A DNA stretch of 54,017 nucleotides from the NCBI GenBank assembly GCA_023451375.1, contig JAEXZS010000089.1:1-54017 (forward strand). Reading direction: 5' to 3'. This DNA is from Pseudomonadota bacterium (GTDB lineage Bacteria > Pseudomonadota > Alphaproteobacteria > Caulobacterales > Caulobacteraceae). Under the pieces are notes generated by a model that did not search any database, was not told the origin of the DNA, and worked only from the letters and a program-made list of their open reading frames with translations. Shown here one piece after another: positions 16,372-26,200 of this stretch. The translations under genes and the position numbers were made by a program. Every line of letters starts with the position of its first letter. The first letter of the stretch is position 1.

Positions 16372-17514
16372 ATGAGGTTTTCGGGCATTATCGTCGCGGC
16401 CGGGTCCGGATCGCGCGCGGGCGGGGACAAGCAGTGGCGCCGCCTGGGCGGCCGCCCCGTGCTGCGCTGGTCGGTCGAGGCCCTGCTGGACGCCGGCGCC
16501 GATGAGGTCGTGGTCGTCGTGGCGAACGGAGCCCAGGATCGCGCCGCCGAGGCGCTGCACGGCCTGGAGAAGTGGCGGGCGGTCGCCGGCGGCGAGGCCC
16601 GCGCCGACTCCGTCCGCGCCGGCCTGGCCGGTCTGGGCGCATCGTCCGACCAGCCGGTGCTGATCCACGACGCGGCCCGTCCTCTGCTGGACCAAACCGT
16701 CATCGAACGTCTTCTCGCCGCGCTGGAAGCGGCGGACGGCGCCCTGCCCGTCCTGCCCGTCGCCGACAGCCTCCGCCGCGGCGCCGACGGCGTGATGACG
16801 CAAGCCGTCGATCGCGACGACCTATGGCGGGCCCAGACGCCTCAGGCTTTCCGACGCGGCGTCATCGAAGCCGCCTATTCGGCCTGGCCCGTCGGCGAAC
16901 ATCCGACCGACGAGGCCATGGTGGTCCAGCGGCACGGGGGCCGCGTCGCCCTGGTCGACGGCGATCCGCGCCTGATGAAACTCACCTATCCGGAGGACTT
17001 CGCCATGGCCGAGGCCCTGCTGCCGCGCCAGACCCGCATCGGCTCCGGCTACGACGTCCATCGCTGGGGTCCTGGCGGCGCGGTCTGGCTGTGCGGCGTC
17101 GAGGTTCCCCACGACCAGACGCTGATCGGGCATTCGGACGCCGACGCCGGGCTTCACGCCCTGACCGACGCCATCCTGGGCGCGCTGGCCGAAGGGGACA
17201 TCGGCGATCACTTCCCACCGACCGATCCAAAATGGAAGGGCGCGTCCTCCGACCAGTTTCTGCTGCACGCGGTCGAACTGGTCGCGGCGCGCGGCGGCAG
17301 GATCGTCAACGTGGATGTCACCCTGATCTGCGAGCGGCCGAAGGTGAAGCCGCACCGTCAGATCATGCGCGAGCGTATCGCCGACCTGCTGTCCCTTCCC
17401 CTCGACGCCGTGAGTGTAAAGGCCACCACCACGGAAGGCCTCGGCTTCACCGGACGCGGCGAAGGCTTGGCCGCTCAGGCCGTGGCCATAGTCGACCTGC
17501 CCGCCAGGCGTTGA
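16372..17514 (+). CDS. ispDF: Bifunctional IspD/IspF isoprenoid enzyme
   Basis: Fusion of 2-C-methyl-D-erythritol 4-phosphate cytidylyltransferase (IspD, about residues 1-220) and 2-C-methyl-D-erythritol 2,4-cyclodiphosphate synthase (IspF, about 223-380) of the non-mevalonate isoprenoid pathway. IspD shows IIVAAGSGSRAGGDKQW, the CTP-binding loop, and VLIHDAARPLL. IspF shows GSGYDVHRW, GHSDADAGLHALTDAILGAL with the zinc ligands, and the C-terminal VKATTTEGLGFTGRGEG. Such fusions are common in alpha- and epsilonproteobacteria. The stop directly abuts the stop of the convergent small gene at 17515. Confidence 0.97.
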   Translation: MRFSGIIVAAGSGSRAGGDKQWRRLGGRPVLRWSVEALLDAGADEVVVVVANGAQDRAAEALHGLEKWRAVAGGEARADSVRAGLAGLGASSDQPVLIHDAARPLLDQTVIERLLAALEAADGALPVLPVADSLRRGADGVMTQAVDRDDLWRAQTPQAFRRGVIEAAYSAWPVGEHPTDEAMVVQRHGGRVALVDGDPRLMKLTYPEDFAMAEALLPRQTRIGSGYDVHRWGPGGAVWLCGVEVPHDQTLIGHSDADAGLHALTDAILGALAEGDIGDHFPPTDPKWKGASSDQFLLHAVELVAARGGRIVNVDVTLICERPKVKPHRQIMRERIADLLSLPLDAVSVKATTTEGLGFTGRGEGLAAQAVAIVDLPARR

Positions 17515-17706
17515 TCAGGGCTGGGTCGCGCGCTCCAGCGGCGCCTCGGTTTCCGTCATGCGTGGGTCCGGGGCCTTGGTCTCGGTGCGCAGGAACCCCG
17601 TCGCACCGACGCCGACGTACAGGACGACGAACCCCGCCGCCAGGATGGCCAGCAGGATCAGCAGACGGCGAGGATTCCTGAGAACGGGCGGTTTTTGATC
17701 GGACAT
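17515..17706 (-). CDS. Small single-pass membrane protein, unknown
   Basis: A 63-residue protein with a basic N-terminus (MSDQKPPVLRNPRRLL), one membrane segment (about residues 14-34) and a polar tail rich in Thr, Glu and Pro. I do not recognise a family. It is convergent with ispDF, with no gap between the two stops, and sits 34 bases upstream (in its own direction of transcription) of nothing else on the same strand; the large fused membrane protein gene ends 34 bases before its start. The frame is complete with a plain ATG, and the coherent membrane profile makes it a likely real gene. Confidence 0.6.
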   Translation of the reverse strand: MSDQKPPVLRNPRRLLILLAILAAGFVVLYVGVGATGFLRTETKAPDPRMTETEAPLERATQP

Positions 17707-17740
17707 GCACCGGTAACGCGGAAACCGGCGCGAGGGTCCC

Positions 17741-20035
17741 TCAGCGGGCGTAGACGTATCGCATCTGCCGCCATAGCGAGCCCGCCAGGTTCACGTAGTC
17801 GTCGGTCCAGGGACGGACCTCCGTCTCCTGGAGCTGGCGCCAGCGGGCGTCCTGGCGGAAAGGCTGAATGCCGGCCTCGCTGCGGGCGATGACCATGGCC
17901 TCGGTCGAGGCCTCCGCCATGACGGGCGCATCGTCCCGCTCGACATAGACCTGGTGCAGGTGAGGCACGCCCAGCGCCTGGGCCGCCGCCTCCGCCGGCA
18001 GGGTGATCTCCAGGTTGCGGTTCGACAGGTGCAGCACCACGGCTCCGTCGGGCTTCAGCAGGCGCAGGTATCCTCGAATGGCCTCCACCGTCAGCAGGTG
18101 CGTCGGCACGGCGTCGGAGGTGAAGGCGTCGATGACCAGCAGGTCGTAGGACCCAGCCGGTTCACGATCCAGCGTCAGGCGCGCATCGCCGAGCACGGTG
18201 CGCACAGGCCCGTCAGCGCAGCCGTTGATGAAACTGAACCAGCGCGGGTCACGCGACATCCGGTCCACCATGGGATCGATCTCGAAGAAGGTCAGGCTGT
18301 CCTGCGCGCGCTTGTAGGCGGCCATGGCGCCCGAGCCCTGCCCCACCACGCCGATCACGGCCCCGTCCGGCCGCCGCTCCTGCGCCTTCAGCGCCGCCTG
18401 CCCCAGCGGCGTGGAGGTGGCGTAATAGAGGGTCGGCATGCAGCGATGGCGCTCGGCCTGCGCCTGAGCTCCGTGCAGGGTGGTGCCGTGCATCAGCACA
18501 TGCACCGGCCCGCCCAGCTTCGGATCGGGCGTCGTCGCCACCCGCATGACGCCGAAGAAGCTCCGCTCGGACAGATCCCAGTCATAGCCGCGCGCGATGT
18601 GGTAGCCGGACCAGGTCATGACGGCGATGACCACAGTGAACAGCACGCCGCGATCGCGCACCAGGAAGGCGAACAGCGCCGCCACGCCCAGCGTCGCCTG
18701 CGCCATGCGCACCATCTGCCCCTCGGGGACCAGCGCGCGGAAGTCGGCGTCGTAGCGCATGGCCTCCAGCACGCCCGGCGGCGTCAGGGCGACGGCGACG
18801 CCCGCCAGCATGCAGGCGATCTGCCAACGCTTCAGGGGACCGCGTCCCCACGGGCGGAACAGGCCGACGGCGACCAGGACCAGCGGATATTCCCACACCA
18901 TGTCGAAGACCACGGGAGCCACGAGTGCGTTGAAGGCGCCGCCGACCACCCCGCCCAAGGACAGCAGCAGGTAGAATTCCGTCAGCCGGCCCGGGGACGG
19001 CCTTCGCGCCGCCAGCAGCTGATGGCACATCAGGGCGGTGAAGAAGAAGGTCGCCAGGTGGATCACGAAGATGATCGCCCACTCTCCGGTGCGGAAGGCG
19101 ATCAGCGCGGCGCAGGCGGCGGCCAGGCATCCCTGGATCGCCAGGGTCAGCGGGAGCGGCAGGGCTGGCCGGCTCTGGAAGGCGATGACGAAGCTCAGCA
19201 GATAGAGCGCCAGCGGCGCGACCCAGAGGAAGGGCGCCGAGGCCACGTCGGTCGAAAGGTGCGCCGTCACCCCCAGCATCAGGCTGGACGGCGCGGCCGC
19301 CAGCAGCACCAGCATGCCCTTCTCGCGCCAGGGGATCGGCGCGCCGGCGGGCAAGGCCGCCGGTTCCGCCGCCACCTCTTTCCGACGCATCCAGATCGTC
19401 GCGCTCAGCCCCACGACCATAAACAGGAAGAGAGCATAGCCGATGCTCCAGCCCCAGCGCTGGCCGGACAGGCTGGCCAGCGGCTCAATCAACGCGGGAT
19501 AGGCCAGCAGAGCCAGGAAGCTGCCGAGGTTCGACGCGGCGTAGAGGACATAGGGGTTGCGCCCGTCGGCATGCCCCGCCCGCACCCGCGCATACCAGGC
19601 CTGCAGCAGCGGCGCCGTGGCGGACAGAACGGCGAAGGGCGCGCCGATTGACAGAGCCAGGGTCGACAGCAGCCACGCCGTCGGCGCCGACGGGTCGGGA
19701 TCGCCCAGCAGCCCGCTGATCCTCAGCGGTAGGAACAGGGCGGCGGCCAGCAGCAGCCCCAGGTGCACGACCACCTGCCCGCGCATGGATCCGATCCGCT
19801 GCAGCAGATGGGCGTAGCCGTATCCGGCCAGCAACGCCGCCTGGAAGAAGACCATGGAGGCGTTCCACACCGACGGCGACCCGCCCAGCGTCGGCAGGAT
19901 CAGCTTGGCGGCCATCGGCTGGACGACGAAGACCAGACAGGCCGAGGTGAAGATCGCGACCGCGAACAGCGCCGGGGTCAGCCGGTCACCCCTCGAGGCG
20001 GACGGGGAGGACGCTGCGTCGGCGACATCGGTCAT
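17741..20035 (-). CDS. Fused MFS/spermidine-synthase-like protein
   Basis: A 764-residue membrane protein. The N-terminal ~490 residues hold about a dozen hydrophobic segments, beginning TPALFAVAIFTSACLVFVVQ, and the C-terminal ~250 residues form a Rossmann fold related to spermidine synthase: GVVGQGSGAMAAY (nucleotide-binding loop), TFFEIDPMVDRMS, and DLLVIDAFTSDAVPTHLLT, where true aminopropyltransferases have a DxTDP-type motif. The family is usually annotated as fused MFS/spermidine synthase; its reaction is not established, and polyamine synthesis should not be assumed. It is divergent from the cinA-like gene, 40 bases away. Confidence 0.8.
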   Translation of the reverse strand: MTDVADAASSPSASRGDRLTPALFAVAIFTSACLVFVVQPMAAKLILPTLGGSPSVWNASMVFFQAALLAGYGYAHLLQRIGSMRGQVVVHLGLLLAAALFLPLRISGLLGDPDPSAPTAWLLSTLALSIGAPFAVLSATAPLLQAWYARVRAGHADGRNPYVLYAASNLGSFLALLAYPALIEPLASLSGQRWGWSIGYALFLFMVVGLSATIWMRRKEVAAEPAALPAGAPIPWREKGMLVLLAAAPSSLMLGVTAHLSTDVASAPFLWVAPLALYLLSFVIAFQSRPALPLPLTLAIQGCLAAACAALIAFRTGEWAIIFVIHLATFFFTALMCHQLLAARRPSPGRLTEFYLLLSLGGVVGGAFNALVAPVVFDMVWEYPLVLVAVGLFRPWGRGPLKRWQIACMLAGVAVALTPPGVLEAMRYDADFRALVPEGQMVRMAQATLGVAALFAFLVRDRGVLFTVVIAVMTWSGYHIARGYDWDLSERSFFGVMRVATTPDPKLGGPVHVLMHGTTLHGAQAQAERHRCMPTLYYATSTPLGQAALKAQERRPDGAVIGVVGQGSGAMAAYKRAQDSLTFFEIDPMVDRMSRDPRWFSFINGCADGPVRTVLGDARLTLDREPAGSYDLLVIDAFTSDAVPTHLLTVEAIRGYLRLLKPDGAVVLHLSNRNLEITLPAEAAAQALGVPHLHQVYVERDDAPVMAEASTEAMVIARSEAGIQPFRQDARWRQLQETEVRPWTDDYVNLAGSLWRQMRYVYAR

Positions 20036-20075
20036 GGCTCTGGTTAGAGCGGGACTCGCGGCCTATGGAAAGATC

Positions 20076-20564
20076 ATGTTCCCCGAGGATATCCACACCC
20101 AGGCGCAGCAGATCGTCGCAACCGCCACGGCGCGCGGCTTGATGATAGCGACGGCCGAGAGCTGCACCGGCGGCCTGGTCGCCGCCGCCCTGACCGCCGT
20201 GCCTGGGTCATCCGCCGTGCTGGACCGGGGCTTCGTCACCTACAGCAACCGCGCCAAGGTCGAGATGCTGGGCGTGGCGGACTCTGTCCTCTGCGCCCAT
20301 GGCGCGGTTTCCCGGCAAACCGCCGTCGCTATGGTCCAGGGCGCCGTCACCCGCGCCGCCGTCGACATCGCCGTGTCGGTGACGGGAATCGCCGGCCCCG
20401 GCGGCGGATCGGCGGAGAAGCCCGTCGGGCTGGTCCATTTCGCGGCGGTGGGCCCGAAAGGCCTGGCCCATCGTGAGGCGCGCTTCGGCGACATCGGCCG
20501 CGACGCCGTCCGGCTGGCCGGCCTGACCGTCGCCTTGTCCATGCTGGCGGATCAACTGGAGTGA
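20076..20564 (+). CDS. CinA-family nicotinamide-nucleotide amidase
   Basis: Stand-alone CinA C-terminal domain (PncC type) of 162 residues, predicted to convert nicotinamide mononucleotide to nicotinic acid mononucleotide, recycling the pyridine nucleotide made by NAD-dependent ligase. Signatures are TAESCTGGLVAAALTAVPGSS, VTYSNRAKVEMLGV and SVTGIAGPGGGSAEKPVGLV. ATG 20076 has GGAAAG a few bases before it; an in-frame ATG at 20034 would overlap the divergent gene's start. The N-terminal competence-damage domain is absent, as is common. Its stop overlaps the GTG of the tusA-like gene. Confidence 0.9.
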   Translation: MFPEDIHTQAQQIVATATARGLMIATAESCTGGLVAAALTAVPGSSAVLDRGFVTYSNRAKVEMLGVADSVLCAHGAVSRQTAVAMVQGAVTRAAVDIAVSVTGIAGPGGGSAEKPVGLVHFAAVGPKGLAHREARFGDIGRDAVRLAGLTVALSMLADQLE

Positions 20565-20815
20565 ACAAGGCGGTCGTCATCGACGCGCGCGGGCACCGCT
20601 GCCCGACGCCCAGTCTCAAGCTGCAGAAGGCCATGGCGGACGCGAAGCCCGGAACGCGCTTCCTGCTGCTGGCGACCGATCCGATGGCCCGGATCGACGT
20701 GCCCTACCTGATGTCGCAGAAGGGCGGCCGCGTGGTCGCGGTCGAGGATGTCGACGGCGGATTGCGAATCACAGTCGAGACCGCCCTCGCGACGCCCGCC
20801 GCTCCGACAGGCTGA
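20561..20815 (+). CDS. TusA-family sulfurtransferase
   Basis: Small sulfur-carrier protein of 84 residues with the TusA/SirA signature: DARGHRCPTPSLKLQKAM, where the cysteine of CPTP would carry the persulfide, followed by the DP of ATDPMARIDVPY. Relatives deliver sulfur for tRNA thiolation, molybdenum cofactor or thiosulfate metabolism. The GTG start overlaps the cinA-like stop (GTGA), so translation is coupled. The last 47 bases overlap the 3' end of the convergent yihY gene. Confidence 0.88.
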   Translation: MNKAVVIDARGHRCPTPSLKLQKAMADAKPGTRFLLLATDPMARIDVPYLMSQKGGRVVAVEDVDGGLRITVETALATPAAPTG

Positions 20816-21722
20816 CCACCCCGGCGGGCGGGGTCGCCAAGTCGGCGCGCGCCTTGGCCGCGATCTCCATCTCGGTGGCGAAGGCTCCGCCATAGAAGAC
20901 GGCGTTGACGTTCCACGACAGCCAGATCAGCAGCACCACCACCGCGCCGACCGATCCGTAGGTCGCCCCCAGCGGCGCGATCTGCTCGACATAGATGGCG
21001 CACAGCCAGGAGGCCAGGACCGACATCAGCGTCGCGAGCAGGCCGCCGGCGATCGACGGAAGCCACGCCACCGGCGTCCGGTGGCTCATGGCGTAACGGT
21101 AGAGCAGCGTCAGACCCACCGCGAGGCCCATCGCGGGCAGCACCGTGTCCAACGGCGCCGGTCCGCCCGGCCCCGTGCCCTGTACGAAAGCCGTGTGGGC
21201 CAGGATTCGCGCCGTCACCACCGCACCGGAAACCACGGTGAACAGCGCGAAGGCGAAGATCGCCACGAAGAAGGCCAGCAGGTTGAACTTGAAGAAGCCA
21301 TGCGGTTCGGTTTCGTCGTGAATGAGGTTAAGACCGGCCAGCAAGGCCTTGAATCCACGATGCGCGGCGTAGGCGCCGACGATCAAGGCGAAGGCGCTCT
21401 GCGCCGATACCGTTCTGGCGGACGCGTTGGACAGGCGCCGGATCTCATCCTCGAAGATGTTCTGAGCCGCCGCCGGCAGCAGGTCCGACAGGGCGGCGGC
21501 CTGTTCGCTGACCTGGCTGATCGACAAGCCCAGCTTGTAAAAGCCGATTAGGATGGCGATCGCAGGAAAGACGGCCAGCAGGGCGAAGAAGGACACTCCG
21601 CCCGTATAGAGCATGACGTCTCGCCCCCAGCTTCGGGTGAACGCCCTAACGGCCAAGCCGCCCCAGAAGCTGGGCGCTTTCAGCACCGATCGGGTGATTT
21701 CATCGCTCAAGCCGGTCCCCAC
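20769..21722 (-). CDS. YihY/BrkB-family inner-membrane protein
   Basis: Membrane protein of 317 residues with about six membrane segments, of the family once misnamed ribonuclease BN. The family pattern is visible in DVMLYTGGVSFFALLAVFPAI, near residue 175 in AMGLAVGLTLLYRYAM, and in APLGATYGSVGAVVVLLIWL. Its function is unsettled. The GTG at 21722 is preceded by GGAAA; a TTG at 21710 is also possible. The 3' end overlaps the convergent tusA-like gene by 47 bases, all within its Arg/Ser-rich cytoplasmic tail. Confidence 0.85.
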   Translation of the reverse strand: MGTGLSDEITRSVLKAPSFWGGLAVRAFTRSWGRDVMLYTGGVSFFALLAVFPAIAILIGFYKLGLSISQVSEQAAALSDLLPAAAQNIFEDEIRRLSNASARTVSAQSAFALIVGAYAAHRGFKALLAGLNLIHDETEPHGFFKFNLLAFFVAIFAFALFTVVSGAVVTARILAHTAFVQGTGPGGPAPLDTVLPAMGLAVGLTLLYRYAMSHRTPVAWLPSIAGGLLATLMSVLASWLCAIYVEQIAPLGATYGSVGAVVVLLIWLSWNVNAVFYGGAFATEMEIAAKARADLATPPAGVVSLSERRASRGRSRL

Positions 21723-21897
21723 AACCGTTTCCGCAAGCGGCGGAACCTAGAGGATTCCTCGGTCGAGGGAAGTCTCTTACACGTGAACCCTGTCCCCAGG
21801 GCGTTCACCCCGCCGCATTGCCTCGACCGGCGAGGCCTCGCTATGGTCGCGGGGCCTCCGGAGGCATGGGCGGGATTCGCCCAGGAGACGATCGGCT

Positions 21898-23208
21898 TTG
21901 GACTTCGACACGCGCGTACTGGTTCTGGCGTCGAACGACGAGCGGATCGGGCTTCTCACATCCGGACTCGACACCTTGGGATGGCGTACGGTGACGGCGC
22001 GCGATCTCGGCTCGGCCGAGGCGACCCTGCAGGACTTTCCCTTGGAGGCCGCCGTCATCGACGCCGCCATGCTGACGCCTGAGACCTTGCCGAGACTCCG
22101 CGCGGCGGCCGAGCCCAGGCGGCTGCCGGTGCTGGTGATCGGCGTCCATCCCGAGGCCGCGCCCGGTGCGGACCTCGCCATGTCGACCCCGCCACATCCC
22201 ATCCAGGCCTCGCTGCGGCTGGAGCAACTGATTCGCGCCGCCATCGCCGAGGAGGAGTTCCGGCTGCGCGTCGCGACCTTCGCGGCCAAGGGAGTGGGCC
22301 TGGACACGCGCTCGGAAGACGAAACGCCGCTGCGGATTCTCGCGGCGGGTTCCGCGGACCGACGCTTTCTGGCGCTGTCGAATGCGCTTACCTCGGCCGG
22401 GGTCGACGTCGTCGCCGCCCCCACGCCGTACACGGCGTTCGACTTCCTGCATGAGAGCGCCTTCGACGCGGCGGTGCTCTGGGGTGCGGACGATCATGCG
22501 CCGGCCCTGTCCATCGCCTCGGGCATGAAGAGAAACACCCGTCTCTACCACATCCCGTTGATGCTCTATCTACGCGGCAGGAACGAGATCAATCTGGGCG
22601 AGCTGTTCAACCGCGGCTTCGCCGATGTCGCTTCGGTCGAGACGCCGGAAGGCGAAACAGCCAACCGCATCCTGGCGCTGGCCAGGTTTCATCGCCGTCA
22701 GCTGACCATCCGCAAGGCGCTGGATTCCGTGCGCGGCCTGGACTTGATGGATCCCTCCACCGGCCTGTTCACGCCCGAACTCTTCGCCGCCCACCTCGGA
22801 CGCGTGGCTGAAGCGGCCCGCGCTCGGCGCCGCCCCCTGTCGGTCTGCGTGCTGAGGGTTCGGGAGAGTGACGCCGTCGCTATGGCGCGTCAGGGCGGCT
22901 GGCTGGACCGCGCCATGCCGCAGATCGGCGCCATGGTCTCGCGACTGGTGCGAGTCGAGGACACCGCCGCGAGGCTGGCCAAGGAGGTCTTCGCCCTGGC
23001 CCTGCCCGCGACCCGGGGGCAGGCCGCGCGCCTGGCCGCCGAGCGGATCGCCGCCGTCATCGGCTGCACCGCCTTCGATGCCGGATCGGACCGTTCGCCC
23101 TTCGTCGCCGAGTTCGACGTCGGCGCCGCCGAACTGCGGCCGGGCGAGGCGCCGGGCGTGCTGCTGGAGCGCGCCTCGGCGGACCTCTTCGCCGGATCGG
23201 GACGCTAG
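21898..23208 (+). CDS. popA: PopA-like c-di-GMP effector (Rec-Rec-GGDEF*)
   Basis: A 436-residue protein with two receiver-like domains and a degenerate diguanylate cyclase domain, the layout of Caulobacter PopA and its paralogue PleD. PopA binds c-di-GMP and helps deliver CtrA to ClpXP during the cell cycle. The first receiver has a possible phosphoacceptor D55 (AAVIDAAM); the second has AAVLWGADD with no Asp at that position. In the C-terminal domain the active-site GG(D/E)EF is replaced by AKEVF (361-365), yet the allosteric RxxD is intact as R352-V-E-D355, exactly five residues upstream. This argues for a c-di-GMP receptor without cyclase activity. The TTG start is supported by AGGAGA at 21883-21888. 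The stop interlocks with the convergent mfd stop in CTAG. Confidence 0.82.
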   Translation: MDFDTRVLVLASNDERIGLLTSGLDTLGWRTVTARDLGSAEATLQDFPLEAAVIDAAMLTPETLPRLRAAAEPRRLPVLVIGVHPEAAPGADLAMSTPPHPIQASLRLEQLIRAAIAEEEFRLRVATFAAKGVGLDTRSEDETPLRILAAGSADRRFLALSNALTSAGVDVVAAPTPYTAFDFLHESAFDAAVLWGADDHAPALSIASGMKRNTRLYHIPLMLYLRGRNEINLGELFNRGFADVASVETPEGETANRILALARFHRRQLTIRKALDSVRGLDLMDPSTGLFTPELFAAHLGRVAEAARARRRPLSVCVLRVRESDAVAMARQGGWLDRAMPQIGAMVSRLVRVEDTAARLAKEVFALALPATRGQAARLAAERIAAVIGCTAFDAGSDRSPFVAEFDVGAAELRPGEAPGVLLERASADLFAGSGR

Positions 23209-26200
23209 GCCCCGGCCACCCGCGCCAGATCGGCGGTGATCCGCTCGGCGACCTTCAGCCGCTCCTCCGCGGTCGGCCAGTCGCCCGAGACGACGATCTT
23301 CTGGTCCGGTCGGATCTTCCAGAAGGCGTGATTCTTCTGGATCAGGCCGACCAGCCCGGCCGGATTGGGGAAGGCGTTGTCCCGCAGCGTCAGCACGGCG
23401 CCGCGCGGGCCGATATCGATCTTCTCGATGCAAGCCTTGCGGCAGTTGGCCTTGATGCCGACGATCTTCAGCAACTGCTTCGCCTCGTCCGGCAAGGGGC
23501 CGAAACGGTCGATCAGTTCGGCCGCTAGCGCCTCGCGATCCTCGGCCTGCTCGGCGTCGGATAGGCGGCGGTACAGGCTCAGCCGCACGTTCAGGTCGGG
23601 AACATAGGCTTCGGGGATCAGCACCGCCGCGCCGACGTTGATGGCCGGCGACCAGCCGCGATCCACCCCGGCGCCCTCGCCCTTCTCCTTCAGCTCCGCG
23701 ACCGCATCCTCCAGCATCTGCTGGTACAGCTCCACGCCCACCTCGCGGATATGACCCGACTGCTCGTCGCCCAGCAGGTTGCCGCCGCCGCGTTGATCGA
23801 GGTCGTGGCTGGCCAACTGGAACCCGGCGCCGAGACTGTCCAAAGATTGCAGCACCTGCAGCCGACGCTCGGCCGAGAGAGTGATCGGCTTGACGGGATC
23901 AGTAGTCAGATAGGCGAAGGCCCGGGCCTTGGAGCGGCCGACGCGGCCGCGGATCTGGTACAGCTGCGCCAGGCCGAACATGTCGGCGCGGTGCACGACC
24001 AGGGTGTTGGCCGTCGGGATGTCCAGCCCGCTTTCGACAATGGTGGTGGACACCAGCACGTCGTACTCGCCGTCGTAGAAGGCGCTCATGACCTCCTCGA
24101 GCTGGGTCGCGCCCATCTGGCCGTGGCCGACGACGAACTTCACCTCGGGGACCTGTTCGCGCAGGAAGCGCTCGATGTCGGGCAGGTCCTTCAGGCGCGG
24201 CGCGACATAGTAGGCTTGGCCGCCGCGATACTTCTCGCGCAGCAGGGCCTCGCGCACCAGGACCGGATCCCACGGCGTGACATAGGTCCGCACCGCCAGC
24301 CGGTCCACCGGCGGGGTGGCGATGATCGACATCTCGCGGATGCCCGACAGAGCCATCTGCAGGGTGCGCGGAATCGGGGTGGCCGTCAGGGTGAGCAGGT
24401 GCACGTCGGCGCGCAGCGCCTTCAGCTTCTCCTTGTGCTTGACGCCGAAGTGCTGTTCCTCGTCGACGATCACCAGCCCCAGGTTCTTGAAGCCGACTTG
24501 GTCGCTCAGCACCGCATGGGTGCCGATGACGATCTCTACAGAGCCGTCTTTCAGTCCGGCGCGGGTCTCCGACGCCTCCTTGGCGCCGACCATGCGCGAC
24601 AGCTGGCGCACCTTCACAGGCCAGCCTGCGAAGCGTTCCTTGAAGGTCTTGTAGTGCTGGCGGGCCAGCAGGGTCGTCGGCGCGACCACCGCCACCTGCT
24701 GCCCGCTCATGGCAACGACGAACGCCGCCCGCAGGGCGACCTCGGTCTTGCCGAACCCGACATCGCCGCAGATCAGGCGGTCCATCGGCGTGCCCTTGCC
24801 CAGATCTTCCAGCACATCGCCGATGGCGTTGAGTTGGTCGTCGGTCTCTTCGTAAGGGAAGCGGGCGCAGAACTCGGCGAACAGTCCCGGCGGCGGGGTG
24901 ACGGCGTCGGTTTCACGCAGCGCCCGCTTTGCCGCCAAGGCGATGAGACCCTCGGCCATGGCGCGAAGCCGTTCCTTGGCCTTGGCCTTCCGCGCCTGCC
25001 ATCCGGCGCCGCCCAGCCGGTCCAATTGCACCCCGTCGGACTCGGCGCCGTAGCGGGTCAGAAGGTCGATGTTCTCGACCGGCAGATACAGTTTGCTGTC
25101 CCCGGCGTAGAGCAGCTCCAGGCAGTCGTGCGGCGCCTCTTGGATGTCCAGGGTCTTCAGACCCTCGTAGCGTCCGATGCCGTGGTCGACGTGCACCACC
25201 AGGTCGCCGGTGGTAAGCGCCGAGGCCTCGGCCAGGAAGTTGGCCGCGCGCCGCTTCTTTCTCGGCCGCGCCAGGCGATCGCCCAGAATGTCGGTCTCGG
25301 AGATGACCGCCAGGTCCTCGGTGACGAAGCCGTGCTCCACCGACAGCACGCCGCGCAGATACACGTCCCTGGGCGCCCCCTGCACGTCCTTCCAGTCCCG
25401 CACAGCGACGACATGGTCCAGGCCGTGATCGTTCAGCATGGCCGCCAGACGCTCGGACGAGCCTTCGCTCCAGCTGGCGAACAGCACCCGCTTCCCTTCG
25501 CGTTTCAGCACCTGGGCGTGGTTGGCGACCGCCTCGAACAGATTGATGCTGTCCTGCGCCCGCTCGGCCGAGAAGCCGCGCGCCAGGCGCCCGCCCGCGT
25601 CCTCGCCGCCGCCGGAGAAAGGCGAGAAGCGGCGCACGCTACGGCCCGCAAGCGCCTGGTTCCAGTCGCCCTGGTCGAGATACAGCTTGCTGGGCGGCAG
25701 GGCGCGATTGGCGATCGCTCCGCCCTTGGTCTTGCCCGCCTCCACCCGCGCCTCATAGGCGTCGGTCGTCAAGTCCCAGCGCTCGCCCCGCGCCGTCTCG
25801 ACCTGATTGTCCAGGAACACCTGGGCCGCCTCGGGCAGGTAGTCGAAAAGTGTGTCCAGGTCGTCGTAGAACAGCGGCAGCCACTGCTCCATGCCCTGTC
25901 GCCGCGCGCCCTCGCTGATCGTGGCGTAGAGCGGATCGTCGCCGGGGGCGCCGAACTGATTCAGATACCCGGTGCGGAAGCGGGAGATCGTCTCCCTGTC
26001 CAGCAGCACCTCCGACACAGGCGCCAGGGACACCGCCTTCATCTGGCCGGTCGACCGCTGTGTCTCCGGATCGAAGGCCCGGATCGACTCCAACTCCGAG
26101 CCGAACATGTCCAACCGCACCGGCTCCTCGAAGCCCGGCGGGAAGACGTCGATCACGCCGCCTCGCACGGCGAACTCCCCTCGCTCCGACACGGTCGAGG

